From an uncultured Coprococcus sp. (lineage in GTDB: Bacteria > Bacillota > Clostridia > Lachnospirales > Lachnospiraceae): a DNA stretch of 64,000 nucleotides. The notes under the pieces were generated by a model. The model did not search any database and was not told the DNA's origin. It saw only the letters and a program-made list of their open reading frames with translations. Location: positions 9,113-73,112 of the forward strand of contig CAKQTZ010000012.1 of NCBI GenBank assembly GCA_934277375.1. The letters are read 5' to 3'. The translations under genes and the position numbers were made by a program. This document shows, one piece after another, positions 1 through 8,458 of the stretch (position 1 is its first letter; every line of letters starts with the position of its first letter).

Positions 1-2
1 TT

Positions 3-500
3 ATCATAGGACAGGATCCATACCACGAGCCAGGGCAGGCACATGGACTCAGTTTCAGTGTCAAACCAGGAGTTGCCATTCCTCCTTCTCTGGTCAATAT
101 ATATCAGGAACTTCACGACGATCTGGGCTGTAAGATTCCGAACAATGGCTATCTGGAAAAATGGGCTGAACAGGGCGTCCTCATGCTCAACGCAGTACTC
201 ACCGTTCAGGCACACAGAGCCAATTCGCATCAGGGAAAGGGCTGGGAACAATTCACGGATGCAGCCATAAGAATACTGAACGAGCAGGACAGACCGATAG
301 TATTTATACTGTGGGGATCATACGCACAAAAAAAAGCTGCATTTCTGAACAATCCCCATCACCTCATACTGAAATCCGCACACCCAAGCCCACTATCTGT
401 ATACAGAGGATTCTGGGGCAGTAAACCGTTCAGTAAAACAAACGATTTCCTGACAGCCCACGGAGTGTCGCCAATAGACTGGCAGATTGAAGATATCTGA
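3..500 (+). CDS. ung: Uracil-DNA glycosylase, C-terminal part (5' end outside window)
   Basis: Removes uracil from DNA as the first step of base excision repair in the cytoplasm. The frame is open from the left edge, so only the last 165 residues are seen; the usual length is about 225. The visible part starts at the water-activating motif [18 protein letters not shown], whose Asp is catalytic in family 1 enzymes. The minor-groove loop HPSPLS, followed by [14 protein letters not shown], lies near the C-terminus, as expected. Both diagnostic motifs of family 1 UDG are intact, so the enzyme should be active. The stop lies 23 bp before the next gene on the same strand, suggesting co-transcription. 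Confidence 0.95.
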   Translation: MIGQDPYHEPGQAHGLSFSVKPGVAIPPSLVNIYQELHDDLGCKIPNNGYLEKWAEQGVLMLNAVLTVQAHRANSHQGKGWEQFTDAAIRILNEQDRPIVFILWGSYAQKKAAFLNNPHHLILKSAHPSPLSVYRGFWGSKPFSKTNDFLTAHGVSPIDWQIEDI

Positions 501-523
501 TAGAAGCATCAAGGAGCAATATA

Positions 524-1132
524 ATGGAAATATATATCGTACGTCACGGAGAGACCGTGTGGAATCAAAAGAAACTTCTTCAGGGAAGAACCGATATAGA
601 ATTAAATGAAAACGGAAGAAAACTTGCGCAGATAACAGGCGAACATCTGAAAAATGTTCACTTCGATATTGTCTATGCAAGCCCTTTGAAACGGGCATAT
701 GAAACAGCACAGCTTATCGTTGGTGGCCGGGACATACCGATCATAAAAAACGACCTCATAAAAGAGATGTGTTTCGGAGACTGGGAAGGTCAAAACATGT
801 CAGAGCTTCTAAAGGATGGAAAGCAGGATTTTCACTACTTTTTCAAGCAGCCCCAGTTCTATCATCCAACAACCCACGGTGAATCATTCGATGAATTATG
901 CGACCGGGCATCACGGTTTATGACCGAATGCATCGAACCTCTCGCCGTCAAATATTCCAGGGTGATGATAGTAGCACACGGAGCCATAAACAAAGCTCTT
1001 ATGATGCATGTCAAACACCAGGATATGAAGGACTTCTGGAGCGGAGGGCTGCAACAGAACTGCAATGTGATGATTCTGGATTATTCTGACAATGTATACC
1101 ATATCATCGATGAAACCCGGATATTCTATTAA
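524..1132 (+). CDS. Histidine phosphatase family protein (phosphoglycerate mutase-like)
   Basis: A 202-residue member of the histidine phosphatase superfamily. The catalytic RHGET signature sits at residues 8-12 (IVRHGETVWN), the second arginine region is YASPLKRAYETA, and the second catalytic histidine is in MIVAHGAINKAL. Such small cytoplasmic enzymes dephosphorylate sugar phosphates, phosphoglycerate, adenosylcobalamin or nucleotide precursors; the sequence does not decide the substrate. The AAGGAG ribosome binding site upstream of the ATG supports this start. The gene lies directly after ung and may share its transcript. Confidence 0.9.
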   Translation: MEIYIVRHGETVWNQKKLLQGRTDIELNENGRKLAQITGEHLKNVHFDIVYASPLKRAYETAQLIVGGRDIPIIKNDLIKEMCFGDWEGQNMSELLKDGKQDFHYFFKQPQFYHPTTHGESFDELCDRASRFMTECIEPLAVKYSRVMIVAHGAINKALMMHVKHQDMKDFWSGGLQQNCNVMILDYSDNVYHIIDETRIFY

Positions 1133-1158
1133 AAAGAAATGACAATGCTAAGAAAACA

Positions 1159-1194
1159 GGAACCGAATCTTAGGAATGCCTGAGATTCAGTTCC
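1159..1194 (-). terminator. Hairpin terminator, probably serving both flanking genes
   Basis: A 16-bp arm at 1159-1174 pairs with 1179-1194 with only G-U type imperfections. On the minus strand the hairpin is followed by a TGTTTTCTT run. It overlaps the last codons of the HD-domain gene and separates two convergent genes. Confidence 0.6.
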
Positions 1195-1802
1195 TGCTGA
1201 ACTGCCAGTATCTGGTCTTCTATCTTATCCGCAAGTACATGTATGACATCATTGTATCTTCCATCTATCCTTTTCAGCGCATCAGGAAGTGGATTCAGTA
1301 TGTCTGTATATGACTGTTTAACTTTCTTCTTTATCCATCTTGCATCTGGCATGTATATTATTGTTCTGAGATTGTGAAGCCTGTCCGCAAGCTTTACCAA
1401 TATGACACGATATGACCCCTGGGAAAACAATCTCCTTGAGTACACAGAAAACGGCTCTCCATCCACTCTTGTTAGAAGGCGCACCTGTTCCCTGATATCT
1501 GTGCCAAACACTGACTCTATATCATCAAGGGTACAGGCTGTATCCTCAACAGTATCGTGAAGAAGTGCTATTACAAGCACATCTTCATCGTCTATCCCAC
1601 ACTCATCTCTTAATATATGGTAAACACCCAGTATATGTTCATCGTAATAAGGTACTATGCCTCCGCTCCCCCGGCGCATCTGCCCGGAGTGATATTCCCT
1701 GGCCATAGCCATAGCCCTCTCTACTCTGTCTGACGGATTATTACCAGAATCCTGTGATACTTCTTCTGTTCCATCTGATTTTAATATAGTGATCTCTGCC
1801 AT
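1170..1802 (-). CDS. HD-domain small alarmone hydrolase-like protein
   Basis: A 210-residue single-domain HD phosphohydrolase resembling the N-terminal hydrolase half of Rel/SpoT and the stand-alone MESH1/SAH proteins. Visible motifs are LLHDTVED, which carries the HD pair and the ED pair of the Mn site, and KLADRLHNLRT, both typical of (p)ppGpp pyrophosphohydrolases. This supports a role in removing the 3'-pyrophosphate of (p)ppGpp, but the activity is inferred. I chose the ATG at 1802 because an AAAGGGA site sits just upstream of it; an in-frame ATG at 1823 has no clear site. A small alarmone synthetase is encoded at 25538-26257, so both directions of alarmone turnover may be present as separate proteins. 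Confidence 0.75.
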   Translation of the reverse strand: MAEITILKSDGTEEVSQDSGNNPSDRVERAMAMAREYHSGQMRRGSGGIVPYYDEHILGVYHILRDECGIDDEDVLVIALLHDTVEDTACTLDDIESVFGTDIREQVRLLTRVDGEPFSVYSRRLFSQGSYRVILVKLADRLHNLRTIIYMPDARWIKKKVKQSYTDILNPLPDALKRIDGRYNDVIHVLADKIEDQILAVQQELNLRHS

Positions 1803-1965
1803 GATTTTATCCCTTTCAGTCATACCCCAACTGATTGAAGTATACCATAGCAGCCTTGAATAATCTATGAGTTTTTTATATACTTATCAGGCATACTTTA
1901 TATCGTCTTTACAATTGTAATATTGTTCGATTGTGAGACAATACGTTTTTCTAAAGGAGTTTTAT

Positions 1966-4110
1966 ATGGATATAATAAGTAAGATATCTCAAGAAATAGG
2001 CTGCCGAACCAGCCAGACAGAGGCTGCCGTCAAGCTCATAGATGAGGGCTGCACTATTCCATTTATTGCGCGATACAGAAAAGAGGCAACAGGTTCACTG
2101 AATGATGAACAGCTTCGTCTCCTTCACGAACGCCTCATATATCTCCGCAACCTTGAGGAGAAAAAAAGCCAAGTGATCGAAGCCATTGATTCCCAGGGAA
2201 AACTTACCCCTGAATTAAAAAAGCAGATTGAAGCCGCCGAAACCATGGTGCTCGTGGACGATCTGTACAGGCCATACCGTCCGAAACGCAAGACAAGAGC
2301 AACTATCGCAAAGGACAGAGGACTTGAAGGACTTGCCAATATTATTTACCTTCAGACACCATCAACTTCTCTTTCGGATGATGCAAAAAAATATATTTCC
2401 CCAGAGCTGGGTGTGGAATCCGCAGAAGATGCAATCGCAGGAGCTATGGATATAATCGCCGAGAACATTTCAGACAACGCAGAATACAGAACAAAGATCA
2501 GGGATCTCACGAACAAAAAGGGCACCATAATCACCACTGCCAAGGATCCCGACGCAGAATCCGTATACGAAATGTATTACGAGTTCTCTGCACCTATATC
2601 CAAGATGACTGGATACCGCACGCTTGCCATCAACCGCGGAGAAAAGGAAAAGGCACTCAATGTAAAAGTCGATGCACCGGCAGACGATATCCTTGCTTAT
2701 CTCCACAGACAGATAATCGTTGGGAACAGCCCTGAATTCACCGCCATTCTGGAGAATACCATCGCAGACAGCTACGATCGGCTCATTGCCACTGCCATAG
2801 AGCGTGAGATAAGGAACTCCCTGACCGAATCAGCCGAAGATGGAGCTATAAAGGTATTTGCATCTAACCTACAGCAGCTTCTCATGCAGCCTCCTATCGC
2901 AGGACAGACTGTGCTGGGCTGGGATCCCGCATTCAGAACCGGCTGCAAGCTTGCAGTTGTAGATCCAACCGGCAAGGTCCTTGACACCGTGGTAATCTTT
3001 CCTACAGCTCCTCAGAAAAAGATTGCAGAAGCTAAAAAGACAGTCAAGGCTCTCATCAAAAAATACGGTATTACACTCATATCTGTAGGAAACGGAACAG
3101 CATCCAGAGAATCTGAAATGGTTATCGCCGAAATCATAAGTGAACTGGACACTCCTGTTCAGTACGTCATAACCAACGAGGCCGGTGCCTCTGTCTATTC
3201 AGCAAGCAAACTGGCAACCGAAGAATTCCCACAGTTTGATGTAGGTCAGAGAAGTGCGGCATCCATCGCGCGTCGTATTCAGGATCCTCTTGCCGAACTT
3301 GTAAAGATTGATCCTAAAGCAATCGGCGTGGGACAGTACCAGCACGATATGAACCAGAAAAAACTGACTGAAGCCCTGGATGCAGTTGTAGAGGACTCCG
3401 TGAATAAGGTAGGTGTTGATCTGAACACCGCCTCAGCCCCTCTCATGGAACATATATCCGGAATCAACAAAACTCTTGCCAGAAACATTGTTGAATACAG
3501 AGAGGCAAACGGACGATTTGAGACAAGAAAGGAGCTCCTCAAAGTTCCCAAGCTCGGTCCAAAGGCCTTTGAACAGTGCGCAGGATTCATGAGGATAACC
3601 GGTGGTTCAAATCCTCTTGATTCAACATCAGTACATCCTGAGAGCTACGACATCGCCACTGCTCTTCTCAAAAGCACCGGACACAGCGTAAATGACATAA
3701 CCTGTGGAAAACTCAAAAACATCTCCCACTCCATAGGAGACATAGGTGCACTCGCTGAAAAGCTGGGAACGGGTAAAGTCACTTTAAATGACATAATAAA
3801 TGAACTTGAAAAGCCGGCCAGAGACCCTCGTGACGAGATGCCTAAACCTATTCTACGCGGTGATGTTCTCGAGATGAAAGATCTTACGGAGGGTATGATC
3901 CTTAAGGGAACCGTAAGAAACGTTATCGACTTTGGTGCATTTGTCGACATCGGAGTCCATCAGGATGGCCTGGTACATATATCCGAGATGTCTGACAGAT
4001 TTATCAAGCATCCTCTCGATGTGGTCAGTGTTGGCGATGTAGTACAGGTACGTGTAATCGGCATCGATCTTAACAAAAACAGGATACAGTTATCCATGAA
4101 GGGCATCTGA
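1966..4110 (+). CDS. tex: Tex family transcription accessory / RNA-binding protein
   Basis: A 714-residue, full-length Tex protein. The helical N-terminal part (about 1-200) contains the family sequence IPFIARYRKEATGSL. A YqgF/RNase H-like fold starts near residue 315 (VLGWDPAFRTGCKLAVVD). A helix-hairpin-helix region follows near 483 (VDLNTASAPLMEHISGI), and a C-terminal S1 domain spans about 641-712 (KGTVRNVIDFGAFVDIG). Tex binds nucleic acid and the transcription machinery; it is widely conserved and affects expression of toxin and stress genes. The start at 1966 is set by an AAAGGAG site; a longer in-frame option from 1933 lacks one. Confidence 0.95.
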   Translation: MDIISKISQEIGCRTSQTEAAVKLIDEGCTIPFIARYRKEATGSLNDEQLRLLHERLIYLRNLEEKKSQVIEAIDSQGKLTPELKKQIEAAETMVLVDDLYRPYRPKRKTRATIAKDRGLEGLANIIYLQTPSTSLSDDAKKYISPELGVESAEDAIAGAMDIIAENISDNAEYRTKIRDLTNKKGTIITTAKDPDAESVYEMYYEFSAPISKMTGYRTLAINRGEKEKALNVKVDAPADDILAYLHRQIIVGNSPEFTAILENTIADSYDRLIATAIEREIRNSLTESAEDGAIKVFASNLQQLLMQPPIAGQTVLGWDPAFRTGCKLAVVDPTGKVLDTVVIFPTAPQKKIAEAKKTVKALIKKYGITLISVGNGTASRESEMVIAEIISELDTPVQYVITNEAGASVYSASKLATEEFPQFDVGQRSAASIARRIQDPLAELVKIDPKAIGVGQYQHDMNQKKLTEALDAVVEDSVNKVGVDLNTASAPLMEHISGINKTLARNIVEYREANGRFETRKELLKVPKLGPKAFEQCAGFMRITGGSNPLDSTSVHPESYDIATALLKSTGHSVNDITCGKLKNISHSIGDIGALAEKLGTGKVTLNDIINELEKPARDPRDEMPKPILRGDVLEMKDLTEGMILKGTVRNVIDFGAFVDIGVHQDGLVHISEMSDRFIKHPLDVVSVGDVVQVRVIGIDLNKNRIQLSMKGI

Positions 4111-4132
4111 CACATATCCCTGTCATAGAGTA

Positions 4133-4159
4133 ACATTTTTAAGCCTTCCGCATAGTTTA
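4133..4159 (+). promoter_or_regulatory. Candidate mother-cell sigma (SigK/SigE-like) promoter for cotJ
   Basis: AC at 4133-4134, a 16-bp spacer, then CATAGTTTA at 4151-4159 fits the SigK pattern of AC and CATAnnnTA and partly the SigE -10. The predicted transcript would start near 4167, just before the GGAGG site of cotJA. The match is short and could be chance, but its position before spore-coat genes supports it. Confidence 0.4.
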
Positions 4160-4192
4160 TACAGAGAAAACTTATGTGTGGAGGCTTTTTTT
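4141..4192 (+). terminator. Hairpin with T-run after tex
   Basis: The arm 4141-4158 pairs imperfectly with 4168-4187, with CCTTCC against GGAGG at its base, and is followed by seven T residues. It fits a Rho-independent terminator for tex. The downstream arm also contains the likely ribosome binding site of cotJA, so the same bases may serve both purposes. Confidence 0.55.
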
Positions 4193-4480
4193 GTGGATGC
4201 CAACAGAAATTGTAACAGAAACAATCCAGGCAGATGCTTTTACAATCAGGGCACAACTGTAAAATATACAGGCCAGACATGCACCAGTCAGACATCTAAT
4301 AGAGAAGACATCGGTTCACGCCGAGACCAAGGTGAAAAATCCATGCGTCCAGTCGGAATGGCCTATATACCTGAACAGCCTTTTGACAACCTGTACGATG
4401 CAAAGTGTGGTCTTATGGAAGGGACTATGTTCAAAGATCTGAATCTTATATTCTGCGGAGTCAGGAGGAAACAGTCATGA
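4193..4480 (+). CDS. cotJA: Spore coat-associated protein CotJA with extended N-terminus
   Basis: The conserved CotJA core is the C-terminal 40 residues (MAYIPEQPFDNLYDAKCGLM, ending FCGVRRKQS). In B. subtilis CotJA is a coat component encoded with CotJB and CotJC. I chose the GTG at 4193, which has a GGAGG site eight bases upstream and gives 95 residues. An ATG at 4343 behind an AAGGTG site would give a 45-residue core-only protein. The extra N-terminal region is polar and rich in Asn, Arg, Thr and Cys, which is plausible for a cross-linked coat protein. The stop overlaps the cotJB start as ATGA, so translation is coupled. Confidence 0.75.
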   Translation: MDANRNCNRNNPGRCFYNQGTTVKYTGQTCTSQTSNREDIGSRRDQGEKSMRPVGMAYIPEQPFDNLYDAKCGLMEGTMFKDLNLIFCGVRRKQS

Positions 4481-4740
4481 ATAAAATGAACAAAAAACAG
4501 CTTATGCGTTTCATAACGGAAGTTTCATTTGCCATGGATGATATTGCGCTGTATCTTGATCTTCACCCAGGCTGCCAGAAAGCACTGTCAAGCTATGCCA
4601 ATTATAAAAGCATGCGTCAGCAGGCGGTTAAAGATTACGTGAACATGTATGGTCCACTCAACAAATACCAGGTGGATGATGATAATTATTTTGCATGGAT
4701 AAATGATCCATGGCCATGGGAAAGGGAGGGTAACTGCTGA
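4477..4740 (+). CDS. cotJB: Spore coat protein CotJB
   Basis: An 87-residue CotJB homologue. It shows the family's pattern of an N-terminal helix containing DIALYLDLHP followed by a C-terminal WINDPWPWE motif. CotJB works with CotJA and CotJC in the spore coat, probably helping CotJC deposit. The start ATG overlaps the cotJA stop, with an AGGAGG site inside cotJA. Its stop overlaps the cotJC start by one base as TGATG. This tight packing means the three genes are translated as a coupled unit. Confidence 0.9.
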   Translation: MNKMNKKQLMRFITEVSFAMDDIALYLDLHPGCQKALSSYANYKSMRQQAVKDYVNMYGPLNKYQVDDDNYFAWINDPWPWEREGNC

Positions 4741-5363
4741 TGTGGATTTATGAAAAAAGACTACAGTTTCCTGTAAATATAAAGGAGACCAACGCCAAGC
4801 TCGCCCAGGATATTATCAGCCAATACGGCGGGCCCGACGGTGAAATGGGTGCGTCCATGCGCTACCTGTCGCAGAGATATGACATGAACAATTCCAAGGT
4901 TAAGGCAGCTCTCACCGACATCGGTACCGAGGAACTTGGACACCTCGAGATGATAGGAGCCATCATACACCAGCTCACCAGGGATCTGAGCATCGAGGAG
5001 ATCAAGGCCTCCGGCTTTGACAAATACTACACCGACCACACCATTGGAATATGGCCTCAGTCTGCCGGCGGAGTTCCATTCAACGCCTGTGAGTTCCAGA
5101 GCAAAGGCGACCCTATAACTGATCTCTTCGAGGATATGGCAGCTGAGCAGAAGGCCCGTTCAACCTACGACAACATCCTGAGATTGTGTAAGGATTATCC
5201 GGACGTATACGAACCGATCAAATTCCTTCGTGAAAGGGAAATCGTACACTTCCAGAGATTCGGAGAATGCCTCGAGGCGGTGAAGGATGATCTGGACTTC
5301 AAGAACTTCTATGCATTCAATCCTGCATTTGACACCAAAGCACCTTGTTTAAAAAACAATTGA
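4740..5363 (+). CDS. cotJC: CotJC, manganese catalase-like spore coat protein
   Basis: A 207-residue ferritin-like di-manganese catalase family protein. Family features visible are ELGHLEMIGAIIHQLT, which carries an ExxH metal ligand pair, and the later EDMAAEQKARSTYDNI and EREIVHFQRFGE, which carry the second Glu/His set. These four-helix-bundle ligands suggest the protein can bind two Mn ions and may degrade hydrogen peroxide. In spores CotJC is a coat component. It is the last gene of the cotJABC operon, and its presence is the clearest sign that the organism forms spores. Confidence 0.95.
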   Translation: MWIYEKRLQFPVNIKETNAKLAQDIISQYGGPDGEMGASMRYLSQRYDMNNSKVKAALTDIGTEELGHLEMIGAIIHQLTRDLSIEEIKASGFDKYYTDHTIGIWPQSAGGVPFNACEFQSKGDPITDLFEDMAAEQKARSTYDNILRLCKDYPDVYEPIKFLREREIVHFQRFGECLEAVKDDLDFKNFYAFNPAFDTKAPCLKNN

Positions 5364-5452
5364 AAAAATGTTCCTCTGGTAGTAAAATGATGTCACTTTT
5401 TAATTATCAGCACTTTAATGCAACACTACTTTACAAAAGAAGAGGCGATGCT

Positions 5453-6400
5453 ATGTCAGAAGTCAAAGTCAATCATTCCCAGAGGTTCGGGATCATACTG
5501 GTCCTGTCATGTGGGATTATGTGGGGAGTAAGCGGAGTGCTTGGACAGTATGTCTTTCAGTCATCAGATGTCAATGCAGTCCAGCTTTCCATAATCCGTC
5601 AGTTTATATCCGGCGTTGTACTGCTTATCATCGCCGCCATCAAAAGAGATAAAAAGGCTTTGTCCGTATGGTCAAAGCCTAAAAGTATTATATCTATGCT
5701 ATTCTTTGCACTCGCAGGTGTTATGGGAGTACAATTCACCTACTTTGCTTCCATTGAGCATTCCAATGCCGCAACCGGCACAGTTATCCAGTTCACATAC
5801 ATCATCATGATACTGCTCTTCACCACGATATTTATGCACAAAAAGCCACATTCATACGAGGCATTATCCGTAATCTGCGCATTTGTTGGAATTTTCCTGA
5901 TTGCCACACATGGAAGCCTGAATTCCCTGGCTATATCCAGACCGGCTCTCACCTGGGGTCTCACATCAGCAGTATGCTTTACAATATACTGTCTTTACCC
6001 ACAGAAGCTTTATAATGAATACGGTCTGATCAATGTGATAGGCTGGTCTTCACTCATCGCAGCTATATTCCTTGCAGTGATCACCCGCACATTCTCTCTG
6101 CCTTATATGGATGCCAGAATAATAGCAGCCTCTCTGGCTGTTGCTGTTGTAGGATCACTTATTCCCTTCACCATATACGGACTCGGCATCAGTATCCTTG
6201 GAAGTGTAAAGGCAAGTCTGTTCGTGACTGTAGAACCCGTATCCAGCGCATTATTAACGTGGATCTTTCTCGGAACAAGGTTCACTCGTATGGACATGAT
6301 CGGGTTTCTTCTGATACTCGGATCCATACAGGTTGTTGCTGTCATGACCTTCCGCAATGAAAGGCACATAGTAAAAGCTGAACAGACCCACATATCATGA
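5453..6400 (+). CDS. EamA/DMT family transporter
   Basis: A 315-residue inner-membrane protein with about ten hydrophobic segments arranged as two EamA repeats; the first opens with GIMWGVSGVLGQYVF and the second with LTWGLTSAVCFTIYCLYPQ. Members export or import amino acids, nucleotide sugars or other metabolites, and the substrate cannot be told from sequence. I chose the ATG at 5453, preceded by AGAGGCG; the frame is open further upstream to 5345 but without a site. It is convergent with the next gene, and the two stop codons overlap by six bases. Confidence 0.85.
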   Translation: MSEVKVNHSQRFGIILVLSCGIMWGVSGVLGQYVFQSSDVNAVQLSIIRQFISGVVLLIIAAIKRDKKALSVWSKPKSIISMLFFALAGVMGVQFTYFASIEHSNAATGTVIQFTYIIMILLFTTIFMHKKPHSYEALSVICAFVGIFLIATHGSLNSLAISRPALTWGLTSAVCFTIYCLYPQKLYNEYGLINVIGWSSLIAAIFLAVITRTFSLPYMDARIIAASLAVAVVGSLIPFTIYGLGISILGSVKASLFVTVEPVSSALLTWIFLGTRFTRMDMIGFLLILGSIQVVAVMTFRNERHIVKAEQTHIS

Positions 6401-8218
6401 TACGTGGCTGTCCAGCTCTTCTAACGCACATCTCATAACTCTGATCTCCCGAAGTTTTTCATCAAGGATCTTCTCCTGCTGTGTAAGCTTACCATATATG
6501 TCTCTTCTTCGACCATCAAGGCTCTGTAATTCTACCCTATATCCGTGTATCTCATCTCGCTTCACACATAATTCGTCAAGCTCCTTATGAGCTTTTTCAA
6601 GTTCGGCACCGAGCTGCCTTCTTCCGATGCTTCTCTCATATCCCCGCAGTCTCGACAACGCATATCCCATACAGCAGACCAGTACTGCAGCAGAAGCAAT
6701 AATCAATATCACGTATATGATTCTTCCATCTGGAATGGCACCTCCACCACTGGCAGCCAAAGCAGCCAGCATAATTATAGATAACAGTCCCAGTGATATC
6801 AACGGTATCAAAGCTTTTCTGACTCCAGCCCTGATCCTGCTTCTCCTGTACTGTCTTGGCAATTCATCTATCCTTCCTCGGATTGTTGTAATCTCCAGCT
6901 CAGTCCTGCGTTCCTGCGCCCATACCGAATTGAGTTCATCCAATACATCCGGACTGACATCATAATCACTTCGCAGATTTCTGTATTCCCGTACAGCATC
7001 GTCCGACTCATAAGCCCTGCACTTCGCCTCCAGAATACTTCGAACCTGCCCCAGTGAATCACGATACATATCCTGACTCATTTTTTTATTTGATCTTGCA
7101 TACAGCCCTGACACATCTATCATCATATCCACTGCAAGCTTCATTCCATCCTGAGCATCAAGCTCAGCCATATTCATCCTGTCGATCAGTCTTCCAAACT
7201 CTGTAGTTCTGTTTGCTTTGGAATATTCACTGTAGTCTGAGCGCTCAAACCACTCCCCATCTATATTCAGAATCCGGTAACCGGTGAGCACGGAACCTAT
7301 ATCATAGCTCTTCTCACAGCCATCAACTCTTTTCAGGCAGATGGTATATATATTGTCACGTCCCTCAGCCTTCAGCAGTTCTTCAATGGATTCTGCAAGA
7401 ACGGCATCCTTAGTATGATTATCCACCTGATAATCAATCCTTTTATATTCCCTGACCGCTGCAGGCACGAATTCCACACTTACACCACCATCATTTAGCT
7501 CTCCATATATATACCCGTGAGATCCCGTTGACTCACTTGACACCGACTCTGGGCTGCCTGAATAATACACCTTTCCCGGGACCTTCATCTGGTATTTCTG
7601 ATGTCCACCAAGTGCAATATATTCAAAATCACTGCATTTGAGCCTGTTCCAGTCAATCGGCATCCGTCTCCTGTCACCACCACATGCCACCAGCAGGCTT
7701 CTCACATTCCTGTCCAATGGTTCTGCATCATCAACAACTCTGGCGTCCATTCTTCTATCAAAGTAACTCACTCCATATATATCCACATTCCTGTCCGGAA
7801 AATGCAGGTGATCCAACGCCATGGTCGCACGTGCATCCCTGATACCCGATGCCACTTCACCCGCAGCCCTTTCCAGACCGGGACTTCCTACAACATACAC
7901 CCGTGAACGGAATCTGTAGGTAAGTAATGGTGCATCTCCACCAAGGTGATCACAGAATCCTGCAGCATATATAACATCCGTATGCCCAAGCCGTGCAAGG
8001 ATTTCATCCAGCCATTCCAGTTCCTCCTCTGCCGGCTGGTGATCAAACAGATTGCCGGCAATAAACAGAAAATCCACGTCCAGTTCCCGGGTTTTCGCCA
8101 CCACAGCTTCAAAAGTCTTGTATATTTCGTTTTTTCTCTCTTCACTCCATGTGCTTTCCTGATCCGGCTGAGTACCGAGCAACACATCAGATATATGTAT
8201 AAATGTAATCTTCTTCAT
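6395..8218 (-). CDS. Degenerate SbcD/YhaO-like metallophosphoesterase fused to membrane and coiled-coil region
   Basis: A 607-residue protein. Residues 1-250 follow the layout of SbcD/Mre11-type nucleases, including HISDVLLG at 8-15 and YSGSPESVSSE. The metal ligands are mostly replaced: the motif I His is Leu13, the GDxxD of motif II is GNLFD with Asn56, GNHD is GFCD at 87-90, and the final GHxH reads GHQK. It is therefore probably not an active nuclease. The second half has a charged helical part, two membrane segments around 475-525 and a coiled coil to the end. No sbcC-like ATPase lies next to it. Start ATG 8218 has a GGAG site and leaves the HISD motif at the usual place. Role unknown. 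Confidence 0.7.
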   Translation of the reverse strand: MKKITFIHISDVLLGTQPDQESTWSEERKNEIYKTFEAVVAKTRELDVDFLFIAGNLFDHQPAEEELEWLDEILARLGHTDVIYAAGFCDHLGGDAPLLTYRFRSRVYVVGSPGLERAAGEVASGIRDARATMALDHLHFPDRNVDIYGVSYFDRRMDARVVDDAEPLDRNVRSLLVACGGDRRRMPIDWNRLKCSDFEYIALGGHQKYQMKVPGKVYYSGSPESVSSESTGSHGYIYGELNDGGVSVEFVPAAVREYKRIDYQVDNHTKDAVLAESIEELLKAEGRDNIYTICLKRVDGCEKSYDIGSVLTGYRILNIDGEWFERSDYSEYSKANRTTEFGRLIDRMNMAELDAQDGMKLAVDMMIDVSGLYARSNKKMSQDMYRDSLGQVRSILEAKCRAYESDDAVREYRNLRSDYDVSPDVLDELNSVWAQERRTELEITTIRGRIDELPRQYRRSRIRAGVRKALIPLISLGLLSIIMLAALAASGGGAIPDGRIIYVILIIASAAVLVCCMGYALSRLRGYERSIGRRQLGAELEKAHKELDELCVKRDEIHGYRVELQSLDGRRRDIYGKLTQQEKILDEKLREIRVMRCALEELDSHVS

Positions 8219-8292
8219 CCAGCTCCATATCCCTATCTGCAACAACTGACACACCGCCATCTGGCAATGTTCTTTTATCATACCACAGATAC

Positions 8293-8320
8293 ATTATATT
8301 ATCACGTATTTGTGGATCAA
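8293..8320 (-). promoter_or_regulatory. SigA-type promoter for the SbcD-like gene
   Basis: On the minus strand TTGATC (8315-8320) and a perfect TATAAT (8293-8298) are separated by 16 bp, about 75 bp before the start codon at 8218. Confidence 0.55.
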
Positions 8321-8388
8321 GGCTTTCGTTTTTACAGCCAGCACATTATTATGTCAAGTCTATTTACACTTTAACTTGTTTTTCTGAA

Positions 8389-8417
8389 TTGACTTTTATA
8401 TATGGCTTGCTTATAAT
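8389..8417 (+). promoter_or_regulatory. SigA-type promoter for pyrG
   Basis: TTGACT at 8389-8394 and TATAAT at 8412-8417 are separated by exactly 17 bp. The start codon at 8459 lies about 35 bases after the expected transcription start. The leader shows no strong attenuator hairpin. Confidence 0.8.
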
Positions 8418-8458
8418 ATGTTAATGTAGTTTTTGAAGTATTTATGGAGGATAAAATT

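Noticed and set aside
1933..1965. Longer tex product starting at 1933
   Set aside because: No ribosome binding site; the AAAGGAG before 1966 and the family N-terminus support the shorter form.
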